DNA of 64,000 nucleotides from a virus, in IMG/VR virus record IMGVR_UViG_3300036766_000359, positions 124,001 to 188,000 of that record; one strand, written 5' to 3'. Each line of letters opens with the position of its first letter. Position 1 is the stretch's first letter. The notes under the pieces are model-generated. The model saw only the letters and a list, made by a program, of their open reading frames with translations. It was not told where the DNA came from and did not search any database. Below, one piece after another: positions 47,864 through 56,510 of this stretch. A program made the translations under genes and the position numbers.

Positions 47864-48158
47864 TGGCACCCCGATGAAGAAAAGCACCCCGATGAAGAAA
47901 AAGTCCAGTCAAAAGTCAAACTCCGGTTCAGGCAAAAAGGTGCAGATCTATTTTGACTCCCGCGCTCTTGAGATTATCAACCGCTTGCAGGAATCATCGG
48001 GCTCAGCAAGCATGGCAAATACGCTGCGAGATGCGCTGGCCCATTATGACTGGGCTCTCGAACAAATAGAGAATGGGCGATGCGTTGGTTCGTTTGCGCC
48101 TGATGGGTCCAGTATCAAAGAATTGGCCATCCTTAGATTAGCTCGGAAATCAACATGA
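47856..48158 (+). CDS. ribbon-helix-helix type regulator
   Basis: 100 residues. Lys/Ser-rich disordered start with a duplicated STPMKK unit, then KKVQIYFDSRALEIINRLQE and SSGSASMANTLRDALAHYDW, the strand-helix-helix of a MetJ/Arc-fold DNA-binding domain. Probably a dimeric transcription repressor of nearby genes. Confidence 0.7.
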   Translation: MSNGTPMKKSTPMKKKSSQKSNSGSGKKVQIYFDSRALEIINRLQESSGSASMANTLRDALAHYDWALEQIENGRCVGSFAPDGSSIKELAILRLARKST

Positions 48159-48189
48159 CCCGATACGCTACTCTGACTAGAGTTAAAAA

Positions 48190-48525
48190 ATGACCACAGC
48201 GCTTGCATTCAAGATTCAGGCTGAGCCCGGTTGGCGTGGCGTATACTTGATCTACGGGGATTTAGCGGAAGGCCAGTCAGAGTTTCGCCACGTTAAAATC
48301 GTCGTCGATAAAATCTGGTACCGGGGGTTGTTCAAGTCAAGCCGGAAAGTCTCTCCCCTGGATGGTCTGTCAGGACTGTTTGGTGGTGGTGGGCCTGAGT
48401 TCGAGCCCTTGGATAGCGATGGGAATCGCTTCACTGATCTACGCCGGATTGTGTCTCCCGCTGATACTATCTCGAATGATGAATTGATAGCCGAAATGAC
48501 GGCGACGTTGCAGAAGAAAACATAG
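48190..48525 (+). CDS. hypothetical protein, 111 aa
   Basis: MTTALAFKIQAEPGWRGVYL, beta-rich, with a Gly-rich loop (GLSGLFGGGGPEFEP). Not recognised. Confidence 0.6.
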   Translation: MTTALAFKIQAEPGWRGVYLIYGDLAEGQSEFRHVKIVVDKIWYRGLFKSSRKVSPLDGLSGLFGGGGPEFEPLDSDGNRFTDLRRIVSPADTISNDELIAEMTATLQKKT

Positions 48526-48536
48526 GATAGAAAACT

Positions 48537-48647
48537 ATGAACACACCAACCGAACAATCTGAAAATAGTTATCAAAGTGCCCTCCCATTCGATTGGTCCG
48601 AAACGCTTACGGATGATGGATTGCATGTCGAAATTACGCCATATTAG
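48537..48647 (+). CDS. 36-aa acidic peptide
   Basis: MNTPTEQSENSYQSALPFDW. Short but followed by an overlapping gene (23 nt), as is common here. Confidence 0.4.
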   Translation: MNTPTEQSENSYQSALPFDWSETLTDDGLHVEITPY

Positions 48648-48909
48648 GATCACAGCAGAAGATTTTATCGACAAGCATTCCTCAGAGTATCCAAAGCTGA
48701 GTGATTTTCGCAATGTGGTTCTCATAGGCTGCGAAATCAATCCCAACAATGACCCGCCCGGGATCTGTGTTTTTCAAGTCCCCGATCCAACACGTGGTGG
48801 TGCAGATGCAGTTGTTGTTGTTCACGAGGGTGGTGTGTGGATTCGTGGTCTAGATGACCTCATTAACAAAAGAGTGGCTGAGGCTGTGAGCGCCTTTACT
48901 AAGGGTTGA
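48625..48909 (+). CDS. hypothetical protein, 94 aa
   Basis: MSKLRHIRITAEDFIDKHSS, alpha/beta (VVLIGCEINP, AVVVVHEGGVWIRG), ending in a helix. Not recognised. Confidence 0.6.
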   Translation: MSKLRHIRITAEDFIDKHSSEYPKLSDFRNVVLIGCEINPNNDPPGICVFQVPDPTRGGADAVVVVHEGGVWIRGLDDLINKRVAEAVSAFTKG

Positions 48910-48929
48910 TTTCTACTGTAGGTTTTAGC

Positions 48930-49910
48930 ATGCTACCACTTGAAAAACTCAAAGCCGTCAAGATCATTATTAGCCATGCGAACTGTGCTGATGGCACTGC
49001 AGCAGCGATGTTCCTTCACGATGTTCTTCCGGATGCGAAAATTCAGTTTTTGCAATATGGGACTGAAGCATATCAAAATTTGCAGGCAGAACCGTGTATG
49101 TTATTCTGCGACATTTCACCACATCCAGACACATACCATCAGTTTGTTAACGCGGGCGCTCTCATCCTAGACCACCACAAGGGCTCCCAGGGTATCGTAG
49201 AGGCCTTCGGAGAACTCGGAGTGTTCGGGGACGAGGTGAAAGACCCTGGAGTATGTGGAGCCTTCTTGGCCTACCGGGAAGCCTGGTTTAAGCTCAAGAG
49301 TACGGATGGTTTACCCGGTCCGTCAGGCGTGGAGGCTGGGATTGGTGGTAAGATAGCCCGTCTGGCTGGAATCCGGGATACCTGGCAACGACAGGACTCC
49401 ATGTGGGATGAAGCATGTGTTTTGGCGGAAGCCATGCGCTTTTACCCAGCCGAGTCATGGTTGATTGATGATCCTTTCGCACCGAAGAACCAAACTTGGT
49501 GGGAAGAAAGAATGACCGTTGGTCGCGTGTTGATTAAACGTAACGATGCGGCTGTCAAAAAAGCAGTTGAAGGCGGATATCGTTTCACAACTCCTCGAGG
49601 AACTCGTTGCGTAATATTTTCAGGAATCAGGTTATCGAGTGATGCCGCCGAGTTCTTGGGTAGTGATGCTGACCTGGTTGTCGGGTTTGATTATGTAGGA
49701 ATTGAACAGGGTCAAGCCGTTCTCGTTTTTTCAACTCGTTCCCATATAGATTTCAACTGCATGGAATTTTGTAAGGCTCATGGGGGAGGTGGTCATACAA
49801 AAGCTGCTGGTTTTTCAGTTCGATTTGACCCGAAAACGCATGATCTAAGTCCATATGCGGTATTCGAGATTTTACTCGGAAAATACGAGTCAGGGACGGC
49901 GGGATGTTAA
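48930..49910 (+). CDS. DHH-family phosphoesterase
   Basis: 326 residues. SHANCADGTAAA is a variant of the first DHH-family motif, FCDISP the second, ILDHHKG the DHH motif, and GGGGHTKAAGF the DHHA1 glycine-rich substrate loop. DHH/DHHA1 enzymes (NrnA type) remove nucleotides from short RNAs or cleave cyclic dinucleotides and pAp. It could degrade nano-RNA or a host signalling nucleotide; the substrate cannot be told. A TTG at 48906 would add 8 residues. Confidence 0.8.
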   Translation: MLPLEKLKAVKIIISHANCADGTAAAMFLHDVLPDAKIQFLQYGTEAYQNLQAEPCMLFCDISPHPDTYHQFVNAGALILDHHKGSQGIVEAFGELGVFGDEVKDPGVCGAFLAYREAWFKLKSTDGLPGPSGVEAGIGGKIARLAGIRDTWQRQDSMWDEACVLAEAMRFYPAESWLIDDPFAPKNQTWWEERMTVGRVLIKRNDAAVKKAVEGGYRFTTPRGTRCVIFSGIRLSSDAAEFLGSDADLVVGFDYVGIEQGQAVLVFSTRSHIDFNCMEFCKAHGGGGHTKAAGFSVRFDPKTHDLSPYAVFEILLGKYESGTAGC

Positions 49911-49959
49911 ACTTGCACTCAGTCTATTCAGTCTCATCAACCAAAACAGTGAATCAAAT

Positions 49960-50322
49960 ATGACGACGATCAAAACTCAGTACCTTCATATCCGTGGGCG
50001 TCACCCGCGAGTAGTAACACTTGTTCATACGCTAGAATCAGCAGAAGACGGTTCTAAGTATGCTCGAGTTGGTTACGCAATCTGCAACTGCGAACACGAT
50101 CAGTTTGTTAAAAAGCTCGGACGGACGATTGCTTTGGGTCGTTTGCAGAACGCAAAGACCATGCTGATGGTTAATTACAAACCAGATCAGACATGGAAGC
50201 AACGCATGGAAACATTGTTGGGTGAGCTTAGTTGCCTGCGTCATGGACCGGAAGAAGACTTGTCAACGCAGCCATCCCGTTTGGCAAGAACTGTTTCTCA
50301 GTATGTTGTTTCAGTTGACTAA
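49960..50322 (+). CDS. hypothetical protein, 120 aa
   Basis: MTTIKTQYLHIRGRHPRVVT is beta-rich, then helical (QFVKKLGRTIALGRLQNAK). Not recognised. Confidence 0.6.
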   Translation: MTTIKTQYLHIRGRHPRVVTLVHTLESAEDGSKYARVGYAICNCEHDQFVKKLGRTIALGRLQNAKTMLMVNYKPDQTWKQRMETLLGELSCLRHGPEEDLSTQPSRLARTVSQYVVSVD

Positions 50323-50342
50323 AGTCATCCTGTGAGGTTTAT

Positions 50343-50918
50343 GTGGTAGTTCAATTGGCCGATTCTGACTCCGTAGTGAGTGATCGTTTTGTTACTGGAG
50401 AGGAAGCACGCATTTTGCTTCAACGTCCCGGCGTTGTTTTCACGTGTCTTGGTTATACATATAGAACTCGAGACGATGGACTTTTGGACTGTTGGGGTCT
50501 CGACTCTACGAGTATGATGGATTGGTTGATTGCTGACCATAACATGGAAGTTCTGTTAAAACACGTGTTACATATACTAAAAGAACCAAAGGTTTTCATT
50601 GGTCCGGCAAAAATATACGGAGACTCTGAACGAGAAGATTTGTATACACGCGCAAGGATTGTATTCGATTCATCAATTCAAATGAAAATGATTCAGTGCG
50701 AGTGTGCTGAACTTATTGCCGCTATTAGTCGATTAGATATAGATCATGACACAGGTCAATATGTAGTTCATAATGTGATCAATAAGGTTGCTGGTGTTCA
50801 AATAATGATTGAACAGGCACGACGACTTCTTGGTTCAAAACTTGTTGACCGTGAAGTTCACACTAAACTTTCGCAATTAGAACATTCAATTGAAAAGATT
50901 GAAAAGACCGGAGGATAA
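50343..50918 (+). CDS. hypothetical protein, degenerate MazG-like C-terminus
   Basis: 191 residues from a GTG. The C-terminal helices (QMKMIQCECAELIAAISRL, NKVAGVQIMIEQARRLL) follow the pattern of phage MazG-like NTP pyrophosphohydrolases, but one acidic metal ligand (usually EiaD) is replaced. If related, it is probably inactive or specialised. Confidence 0.45.
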   Translation: MVVQLADSDSVVSDRFVTGEEARILLQRPGVVFTCLGYTYRTRDDGLLDCWGLDSTSMMDWLIADHNMEVLLKHVLHILKEPKVFIGPAKIYGDSEREDLYTRARIVFDSSIQMKMIQCECAELIAAISRLDIDHDTGQYVVHNVINKVAGVQIMIEQARRLLGSKLVDREVHTKLSQLEHSIEKIEKTGG

Positions 50919-50922
50919 AGTC

Positions 50923-51459
50923 ATGGGCGTCACCACTTATCTGCAAACATATTTTGCGATTGAATGTTCTCGTAGTGCGTTTTTCATCTCTACGGGAACA
51001 AATAAGACTGTTTGTCCACTATATGGCATTGAACACGAAGTTAGAAACAATGCTAAATTTTGTGATCAATGTGGATCCAAAACACTATTGGAAACCACAG
51101 AAGAACCAACTGAAGCATTCAAAAATTTTTGCGTTAAATTTAGGTATATTTCACCGGAAAAAGTTTTCATTCCCCTAATGGAAGGAGATCTTGTATGGTC
51201 TTCCTCAACTGGTTCATACAAAATTGGTTGGTATAAACTCCAAGCCGGGACGCATTGTGATACGAAAATCGAGGATTCCATAATGGGACTTGGAATTCAG
51301 TTAAGTAACATATGTTGTGAAAGCGACGTTGCTTCTCGAGTATTGGCCTATTCATCTGAAGACTTCGTGAAACTTACAAAACTATTGCAAGAAATTGCTA
51401 CAGTTTTCGGGTTTATTACACCTCCGAAACTTTATACTCAAGTGTATATTAGTTATTAA
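50923..51459 (+). CDS. zinc-ribbon protein, 178 aa
   Basis: GGAGGATAAAGTC precedes the ATG. MGVTTYLQTYFAIECSRSA, then HEVRNNAKFCDQCGSKTLLE, a zinc-ribbon knuckle, then a beta/alpha domain. Not recognised as a family. Confidence 0.6.
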   Translation: MGVTTYLQTYFAIECSRSAFFISTGTNKTVCPLYGIEHEVRNNAKFCDQCGSKTLLETTEEPTEAFKNFCVKFRYISPEKVFIPLMEGDLVWSSSTGSYKIGWYKLQAGTHCDTKIEDSIMGLGIQLSNICCESDVASRVLAYSSEDFVKLTKLLQEIATVFGFITPPKLYTQVYISY

Positions 51460-51472
51460 TGATTGGGACCAA

Positions 51473-51793
51473 ATGGCTAAGCAGACGATCAAAGTTATGT
51501 GCCCCTCTTGTGGCGGAACAGGTGTTTACTGCGGCTTCGCAGAACCTAAGGGTGTAGGCGTAGTGTGCGTGAAATGTGACGGCACAGGCTGTGCCGATCT
51601 TAGCTACGAGCCGTTCACAAAACGTCAGCACAAGATGACCGAGTCGACAAAAGGCGATGCTGGTGCTGGCTGGGAATCGCTCGACGACGTGATTGCTAGA
51701 AATGCTCAGGCGCGCGATCTGGAGAAGAGGGGCCGACGTCTAGCCAGCGCGCGAAACGATTCTGATCTGTCCAACCGCGCAGTTCTTGGCTGA
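51473..51793 (+). CDS. DnaJ-type zinc-finger protein
   Basis: 106 residues. CPSCGGTGVYCGF and CVKCDGTGCADL repeat the CxxCxGxG unit of DnaJ cysteine-rich domains, followed by a charged helical tail. No J-domain, so not a chaperone by itself. Confidence 0.65.
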   Translation: MAKQTIKVMCPSCGGTGVYCGFAEPKGVGVVCVKCDGTGCADLSYEPFTKRQHKMTESTKGDAGAGWESLDDVIARNAQARDLEKRGRRLASARNDSDLSNRAVLG

Positions 51794-51814
51794 ACCCGTT
51801 GAGGACGTAGTGCC

Positions 51815-52195
51815 ATGAAGTCAACTAAAAGCCTTGCCAACGCTGAGTCGGAAACGCCCGTTCATCCCCCGGCAATCAATATATGCGCCAACTGCGGTGA
51901 TATTAAATCAGAACACGATTTTTTCACTAGTATTGAGGGTATATGTATGGGCGGTAATACAACGTTCCTGAGTTTAGCTGAACATGAGAAAACCATGACC
52001 ACCTTCCGCCTTCCACACGACCATCGAGTCCCCGATGCAAGCGCACTGGCAGACGCCGCTGAAGCGCTGGGAAATGTGCGCTCAGAGGACGGCGCACCTA
52101 TCGTGATGACATGGGCAGAAGTGCTTGAAGCAATCCGCGAACTTCGCGCTGATTACAATCACCTCGTAGAAGAATTAGCCGGGGAATCAATATGA
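51815..52195 (+). CDS. hypothetical protein, 126 aa
   Basis: ESETPVHPPAINICANCGD near the start is repeated in part (SESETPVHPLP) at the start of the next gene. One CANCG knuckle, then a helical C-terminus (EVLEAIRELRADYNHLVEEL). Confidence 0.6.
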   Translation: MKSTKSLANAESETPVHPPAINICANCGDIKSEHDFFTSIEGICMGGNTTFLSLAEHEKTMTTFRLPHDHRVPDASALADAAEALGNVRSEDGAPIVMTWAEVLEAIRELRADYNHLVEELAGESI

Positions 52196-52626
52196 GTGAA
52201 TCTGAAACACCCGTGCATCCGCTGCCGACCGACTTCTCGCTGCACTACTCGTACATCGTGAACCAACTCACCGGCACGTTGCACAAGGCTGAGTTGGAGT
52301 TTGCCGCCGCGCTGATCATTAGGTGGCACAAGCTACACAGCAGCGAGACTTGGATCGGATTCTCCCGTGATGACATCGCTACGCTGTTCAATCCGGCCAG
52401 CCCAGACCCAGGGGTGCTGGAGTACCAAGGCAACCCATTCTGGAAGCCCGACCCGATGGGCTTGGTCGAGAAGGGTTTCGTGGACGGCTGGGACTACGGG
52501 CCAGAGAACGCTCACATGATCGGGCGATTCACCGATAAGTTCTTTGAAGCTGTAGCAAAAGAGTGGACACGACGCAGCCCGAGCTGGAGCACGTTAGGTC
52601 GCGCAAAGAACAAAGTGGTCACATGA
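52192..52626 (+). CDS. hypothetical protein, 144 aa
   Basis: MSESETPVHPLPTDFSLHYS, then helices and a Trp/Pro-rich part (NPFWKPDPMGLVEKGF). ATGA overlap with the upstream gene. Not recognised. Confidence 0.6.
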   Translation: MSESETPVHPLPTDFSLHYSYIVNQLTGTLHKAELEFAAALIIRWHKLHSSETWIGFSRDDIATLFNPASPDPGVLEYQGNPFWKPDPMGLVEKGFVDGWDYGPENAHMIGRFTDKFFEAVAKEWTRRSPSWSTLGRAKNKVVT

Positions 52627-52871
52627 TGCAAATGATTCGAGATCCGCTGCTTACTTGGTTGCGATCTAAACGGAACGTTTGGCATGCCGGTAGGTGTGCG
52701 AAAAACAGGCACGCTTGGCAGTGGGGCCTAGTACCCGCGTCTGGAATCAAAAGTGACGCGCTCATACGGATGGATTGGCTTCGCGGTTTTGACGGTCGGA
52801 TTACTCCCGTGGCGATCTACTCGCGTTGTAAGCATTGCCAGTGTCTAGGAAAGATGCCCAATGATTTGTAG
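52623..52871 (+). CDS. HAW-type zinc protein without tag
   Basis: 82 residues: RHAWQWGLVPASG and SRCKHCQCLG resemble the H.W / CxxC family, but it ends KMPNDL without the tag. Overlaps both neighbours. Confidence 0.55.
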   Translation: MMQMIRDPLLTWLRSKRNVWHAGRCAKNRHAWQWGLVPASGIKSDALIRMDWLRGFDGRITPVAIYSRCKHCQCLGKMPNDL

Positions 52872-53085
52872 GAATCACGAGTGGGTACGTTCATCTCGTC
52901 CTTCCCGTACGATACTCACCGCGAAAGCAGGACTCCTGATATGGCGTTGGACTTGCCACGAATGTGGTTCTAAGCTTGAGAAATCTGACACTCATTCCGT
53001 TTACCCGGTTGCTCAGGACTGTATCGAACACGACGTTTTGATCAACTGTTCAGAACAAATAATTCGCATAGTAACGGATTGCTGA
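52861..53085 (+). CDS. zinc-ribbon protein with IRIVTDC end
   Basis: 74 residues: NHEWVRSSRPSR, WTCHECGSKLEKS, then QDCIEHDVLINCSEQIIRIV, ending TDC. The ending is a diverged tag (VTDC for VMES). Confidence 0.6.
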   Translation: MICRNHEWVRSSRPSRTILTAKAGLLIWRWTCHECGSKLEKSDTHSVYPVAQDCIEHDVLINCSEQIIRIVTDC

Positions 53086-53115
53086 AACAATCTTCGGCGT
53101 ACTTTATGATTTGGT

Positions 53116-53355
53116 ATGAATATGCCGAACCAAGAAGAGTGGAAGAAACATCTGAAAGTCTTAAAGACCAAGAGGAATCTTCATACTCGTCAGAATAGAC
53201 TCATAAAACTCGTTCATCGCGGACGTGATAGGTTTCGTCAAAACAAGAAAGCTCAGTTGGAGTTACGTCGTGTGGTTTCTCTATGTTTTCGACTTGGGGA
53301 AAAACTTCATAATGAACTACAAGAAGAATTTGTCGAAGGGGTGATGGAGTCATGA
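53116..53355 (+). CDS. small basic helical protein with VEGVMES tail
   Basis: 79 residues, Lys/Arg-rich helix (KVLKTKRNLHTRQNRLIKLV), ending EEFVEGVMES. The fourth Met-Pro start (MPNQ) is an alternative. Confidence 0.65.
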   Translation: MNMPNQEEWKKHLKVLKTKRNLHTRQNRLIKLVHRGRDRFRQNKKAQLELRRVVSLCFRLGEKLHNELQEEFVEGVMES

Positions 53356-53404
53356 ACGGAAAGCGCGTGGCCGATCTATCCATAAAGCTCGTTGGAGGGT
53401 CTAT

Positions 53405-53779
53405 ATGACCGTTGAAGCAATGAACAACTTCGAGGTCGTGGTCGAGGCCAGAAGTTCACAAGCGCTGGGCATGGCGTTGGACCTTGTCATGTTGAGTCAC
53501 AGCAGGTTTGTGGCGTGGCGAATTACCACGCCGCCAGTGCTGGAGCTATACTGGTCCAAGCCTCCGCACACACCGGTTCAAGACTTCATGGCTCCGCTTA
53601 CTGCGCAAGGTGTCCTTCCTAATGTGCTTCAATGGCTTGAGTCTGTAGAACCCACCAAACCCAAACCCGATATCGACGGGTCTGTGTCCAAGGGCTTTCG
53701 GCTTACATCCGATTGTAAAGAAGGCTGGTCCTACGTAGCGTGCCGTATTATGCCCATATGGGCTCTGCACGGGAAGTGA
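53405..53779 (+). CDS. hypothetical protein, 124 aa
   Basis: MTVEAMNNFEVVVEARSSQA after GTTGGAGGGTCT. Alpha/beta; C-terminal half has GWSYVACRIMPIW. Not recognised. Confidence 0.6.
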   Translation: MTVEAMNNFEVVVEARSSQALGMALDLVMLSHSRFVAWRITTPPVLELYWSKPPHTPVQDFMAPLTAQGVLPNVLQWLESVEPTKPKPDIDGSVSKGFRLTSDCKEGWSYVACRIMPIWALHGK

Positions 53780-53782
53780 CTT

Positions 53783-54013
53783 ATGGATGATGGATGGCAG
53801 TACACCGTGAATGGTACGTTCCGGCACATCGATGGTTCTGGTGTTTTGATGTTCATCAAAGGTAAGGAAGGAGACACATGGGTTTGGCCAAATGAAAATG
53901 ATGGCGATGTTCAAGTGCTATATACTTGGAAAACCAAAGAAGACAAAGATTGGGATTTCAATAAACAGACAGATAACTTAAAAGACGCAATGCATAGAGC
54001 TATGAATGGATAA
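53783..54013 (+). CDS. hypothetical protein, 76 aa
   Basis: MDDGWQYTVNGTFRHIDGSG, beta-rich and acidic with many Trp. Not recognised. Confidence 0.55.
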   Translation: MDDGWQYTVNGTFRHIDGSGVLMFIKGKEGDTWVWPNENDGDVQVLYTWKTKEDKDWDFNKQTDNLKDAMHRAMNG

Positions 54014-54215
54014 AATGCCAAACCAGTCTAATAAAGTTTCCGCCATCCATCAGTGGGTCATACATTTAAGTTGTATAACAAATGATTGGGAGTCCGTTTG
54101 CGGAATCAAAGACCCGCAAATGCTCATGGATAAGGTTCCTAAGGAAATCCTCGATGGATATCGAGTATGCCCCCACTGTTTAAATCAGTCAATCAGTCAA
54201 TCGGAGCAAACTTGA
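54006..54215 (+). CDS. hypothetical protein, 69 aa
   Basis: MDKMPNQSNKVSAIHQWVIH; a CxxC (VCPHCLNQ) lies near the end, and H.W and C upstream make a zinc site possible. It ends with a duplicated SISQ. Confidence 0.5.
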   Translation: MDKMPNQSNKVSAIHQWVIHLSCITNDWESVCGIKDPQMLMDKVPKEILDGYRVCPHCLNQSISQSEQT

Positions 54216-54387
54216 TCCCTTCGGGTGGAATTTTGTTTTCCCACCCTTGACTTATTCGCATTCTTTCAAAGAAAAAAAGCACGATCGGGTCTTTTGAACC
54301 CCGCAGTGGTTCAACCACTTGGTTTATTTCATCTGCCGTTAAGCAGACAGTAGTTTGAGTGATACCTGGTAGCTTAAATGTCATCAT
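54193..54387 (-). CDS. hypothetical protein, 64 aa
   Basis: Minus-strand gene in a plus-strand operon: MMTFKLPGITQTTVCLTADE, helical. It overlaps the end of the upstream plus gene by 23 nt. Confidence 0.5.
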   Translation of the reverse strand: MMTFKLPGITQTTVCLTADEINQVVEPLRGSKDPIVLFFFERMRISQGWENKIPPEGIKFAPID

Positions 54388-54458
54388 TTCTATTCTCTAC
54401 TTGTTACTAAACCGATAAAAAGACTTTACGGTTGGACTATTCCACTGTACATTTTTAC

Positions 54459-54653
54459 ATGAAAATTGACATCGACACAACCGTTCGCCATAATGCGGGC
54501 AAGGTGATCTTAACGAACGCAAAGTTTCAATGTACGAGATGTAACAGGTGGAAGCCCGCTGGTTTATTTGGTCTTCGACAGATGCCAAATGGATCCGTAA
54601 GGAACCAGCCACAATGTGTTTCTTGCCGAGCCAAAAAACCTTCGAAAATTTAG
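54459..54653 (+). CDS. small zinc-binding protein
   Basis: 64 residues: FQCTRCNRWKPAGLFGLRQM and CVSCRAKK, the N-terminal zinc module type seen in HNH homing proteins (C..C...Lp...F...C..C) but without an HNH core. Confidence 0.55.
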   Translation: MKIDIDTTVRHNAGKVILTNAKFQCTRCNRWKPAGLFGLRQMPNGSVRNQPQCVSCRAKKPSKI

Positions 54654-54696
54654 TATCACCTAATCTTTGTGAAATTTGATTGGACTGACTGCCCTT

Positions 54697-55176
54697 ATGA
54701 CTATCGAAGAAATCGAAACCGAACTTGGGACGCGTATACTACTGTTGACACACGGTGGATCGCTCAAAGTAACGCATACCAACAGTGGGTTGGTTCAGAT
54801 TTGCGTAGGCGGAATCAATCCGCTAGAGTTGACATTTGACTCACGAGAAGCACTTACACTCATCGAGTTTCTAGCTATTGCGCTGAAGCCAAGCTCAAAT
54901 AATCAAATCATAACTCTGAACGAAGAAAATAATGGCGACGGAAAATGGACACCCAAATGTGGGTTGTCTCCGTACAGAGTCATCTGTGCATCTAGCCATG
55001 AGTGCGGCAAGCAATATCTAACGTTCCGTGCGTATGAAGATCAACTACATGCACAATGTGATCGTTGGGCATGTCCGGAATGCGGCTACGAAGCAACTTG
55101 GGATAGCGCATGGTATGAAGGATATGCAGAAGAGATCAGAATCGAAGAATCCTCGAATAGAAAAAAGTTTAAATGA
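54697..55176 (+). CDS. hypothetical zinc-ribbon protein, 159 aa
   Basis: MTIEEIETELGTRILLLTHG; alpha/beta first half, then CASSHECGKQYLTFRAYEDQ and WACPECGYEATW form a zinc ribbon near the end. It overlaps purB by 4 nt. Confidence 0.6.
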   Translation: MTIEEIETELGTRILLLTHGGSLKVTHTNSGLVQICVGGINPLELTFDSREALTLIEFLAIALKPSSNNQIITLNEENNGDGKWTPKCGLSPYRVICASSHECGKQYLTFRAYEDQLHAQCDRWACPECGYEATWDSAWYEGYAEEIRIEESSNRKKFK

Positions 55177-56510
55177 TCCCGAGATACTCACCACCCGATA
55201 TTTTTGAGATATGGTCGGATTCACACCGATTGTCCTTGTGGACATCAATAGAACTTGCCGCTTGTTTGGCTATGGAGAATCACGGGATTGTTCCATCCGG
55301 AACTTCGGCGGTCATAAGGTCCGCAGTATACTTCGACGACATATCTGGAAGAACTTTTTCACGGTTGAGTTTGCGTCGTGTCGCAGACCTCGAAAAGACG
55401 ACACATCATGATTTCATTGCCTTTCTTGCTCACCTTGAGGAACTGGCAGGCGACCCGGCTCGATGGATTCATCATGGGATGACTTCGAGTGACGTCGTTG
55501 ACACCGCTCTCGCCATTCAGATCAGAGAAGTTTCTGATCTACTTCTTCAGCGAATATTTAAGTTTTCCGAATCATTAGCTAACCGCGCTTCTGAACATTC
55601 GTCGACTCCTATCGTCGGTCGTTCTCACGGGATGCACGCTGAGCCTACTACAGTCGGATTCATCCTTGCTGGCCATCGCGCTGAAGTTTTGCGCGCTTAT
55701 TACCACTTAAAAACTGCATCTGAGGGGATTGGAGTAGGGAAGTTATCTGGTGCTGTCGGCACGTATGCTCATTTTCCTCCGGAAGTGGAAGAAGAGGTTA
55801 TGCACTCTTTCGGTCTCCGACCAGAAAGTGTATCAACACAAGTCGTAGCTCGTGACAGGCACGCCGCTTGGATGCAATCTCTCGCTCTCGTAGCCTGTTC
55901 GATTGAACGTATCGCTCTAACGATTAGACACTGGCAACGCACAGAAGTTGGAGAAGCAGAAGAGGGATTCAAACCTGGTCAGATGGGGTCTAGTGCGATG
56001 CCGCATAAGCGGAACCCTATCGTAAGTGAAAATTTATGTGGACTTTCACGTTTGGTAAGGGGATACGTAGGTCCAATGTTGGAGAATTGCACGCTTTGGC
56101 ATGAACGTGACATTTCTCATTCATCCGTCGAAAGAATCGCAATACCTGATTCATCCTGCATTCTTGGTCACATGCTAGACCGTGCGATCGATTTGATTGA
56201 TAATCTGGTCTTTTTCCCTGAAAGAATGTCTCGGAATCTTGAAATGTCAGGAGGGCTTATTTTCTCTGAGTCAATCCTTCTTGCGTTGATTGACCTTGGA
56301 TGCCCGAGACAAGAGGCTTATAAAGCCGTACAACGCTGTTCAATGATGTCTTGGAATGGTGAAGGTTCATTCCGCAGTTTACTATCTTCTGACCCGTACA
56401 CAGGTCCAAAAATTGGTAAAAATCTGGACGACCTGTTTGATGCAACACTTGCAACAGCCCACATGCCTCTAATCGTTAGGCGGGCTCTCGACATTAAAAT
56501 TATTAAATGA
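55173..56510 (+). CDS. purB: adenylosuccinate lyase
   Basis: 445 residues, full length. TSSDVVDTALA, GRSHGMHAEPTT and the fumarase-superfamily signature GSSAMPHKRNP at 272-282 are present. PurB cleaves adenylosuccinate to AMP and SAICAR to AICAR, releasing fumarate. It is rare on phages. It may raise purine supply, or finish an amino-adenine (Z) pathway if the genome encodes PurZ elsewhere, which is not in this window. ATGA-type overlap with both neighbours suggests co-translation. Confidence 0.9.
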   Translation: MIPRYSPPDIFEIWSDSHRLSLWTSIELAACLAMENHGIVPSGTSAVIRSAVYFDDISGRTFSRLSLRRVADLEKTTHHDFIAFLAHLEELAGDPARWIHHGMTSSDVVDTALAIQIREVSDLLLQRIFKFSESLANRASEHSSTPIVGRSHGMHAEPTTVGFILAGHRAEVLRAYYHLKTASEGIGVGKLSGAVGTYAHFPPEVEEEVMHSFGLRPESVSTQVVARDRHAAWMQSLALVACSIERIALTIRHWQRTEVGEAEEGFKPGQMGSSAMPHKRNPIVSENLCGLSRLVRGYVGPMLENCTLWHERDISHSSVERIAIPDSSCILGHMLDRAIDLIDNLVFFPERMSRNLEMSGGLIFSESILLALIDLGCPRQEAYKAVQRCSMMSWNGEGSFRSLLSSDPYTGPKIGKNLDDLFDATLATAHMPLIVRRALDIKIIK

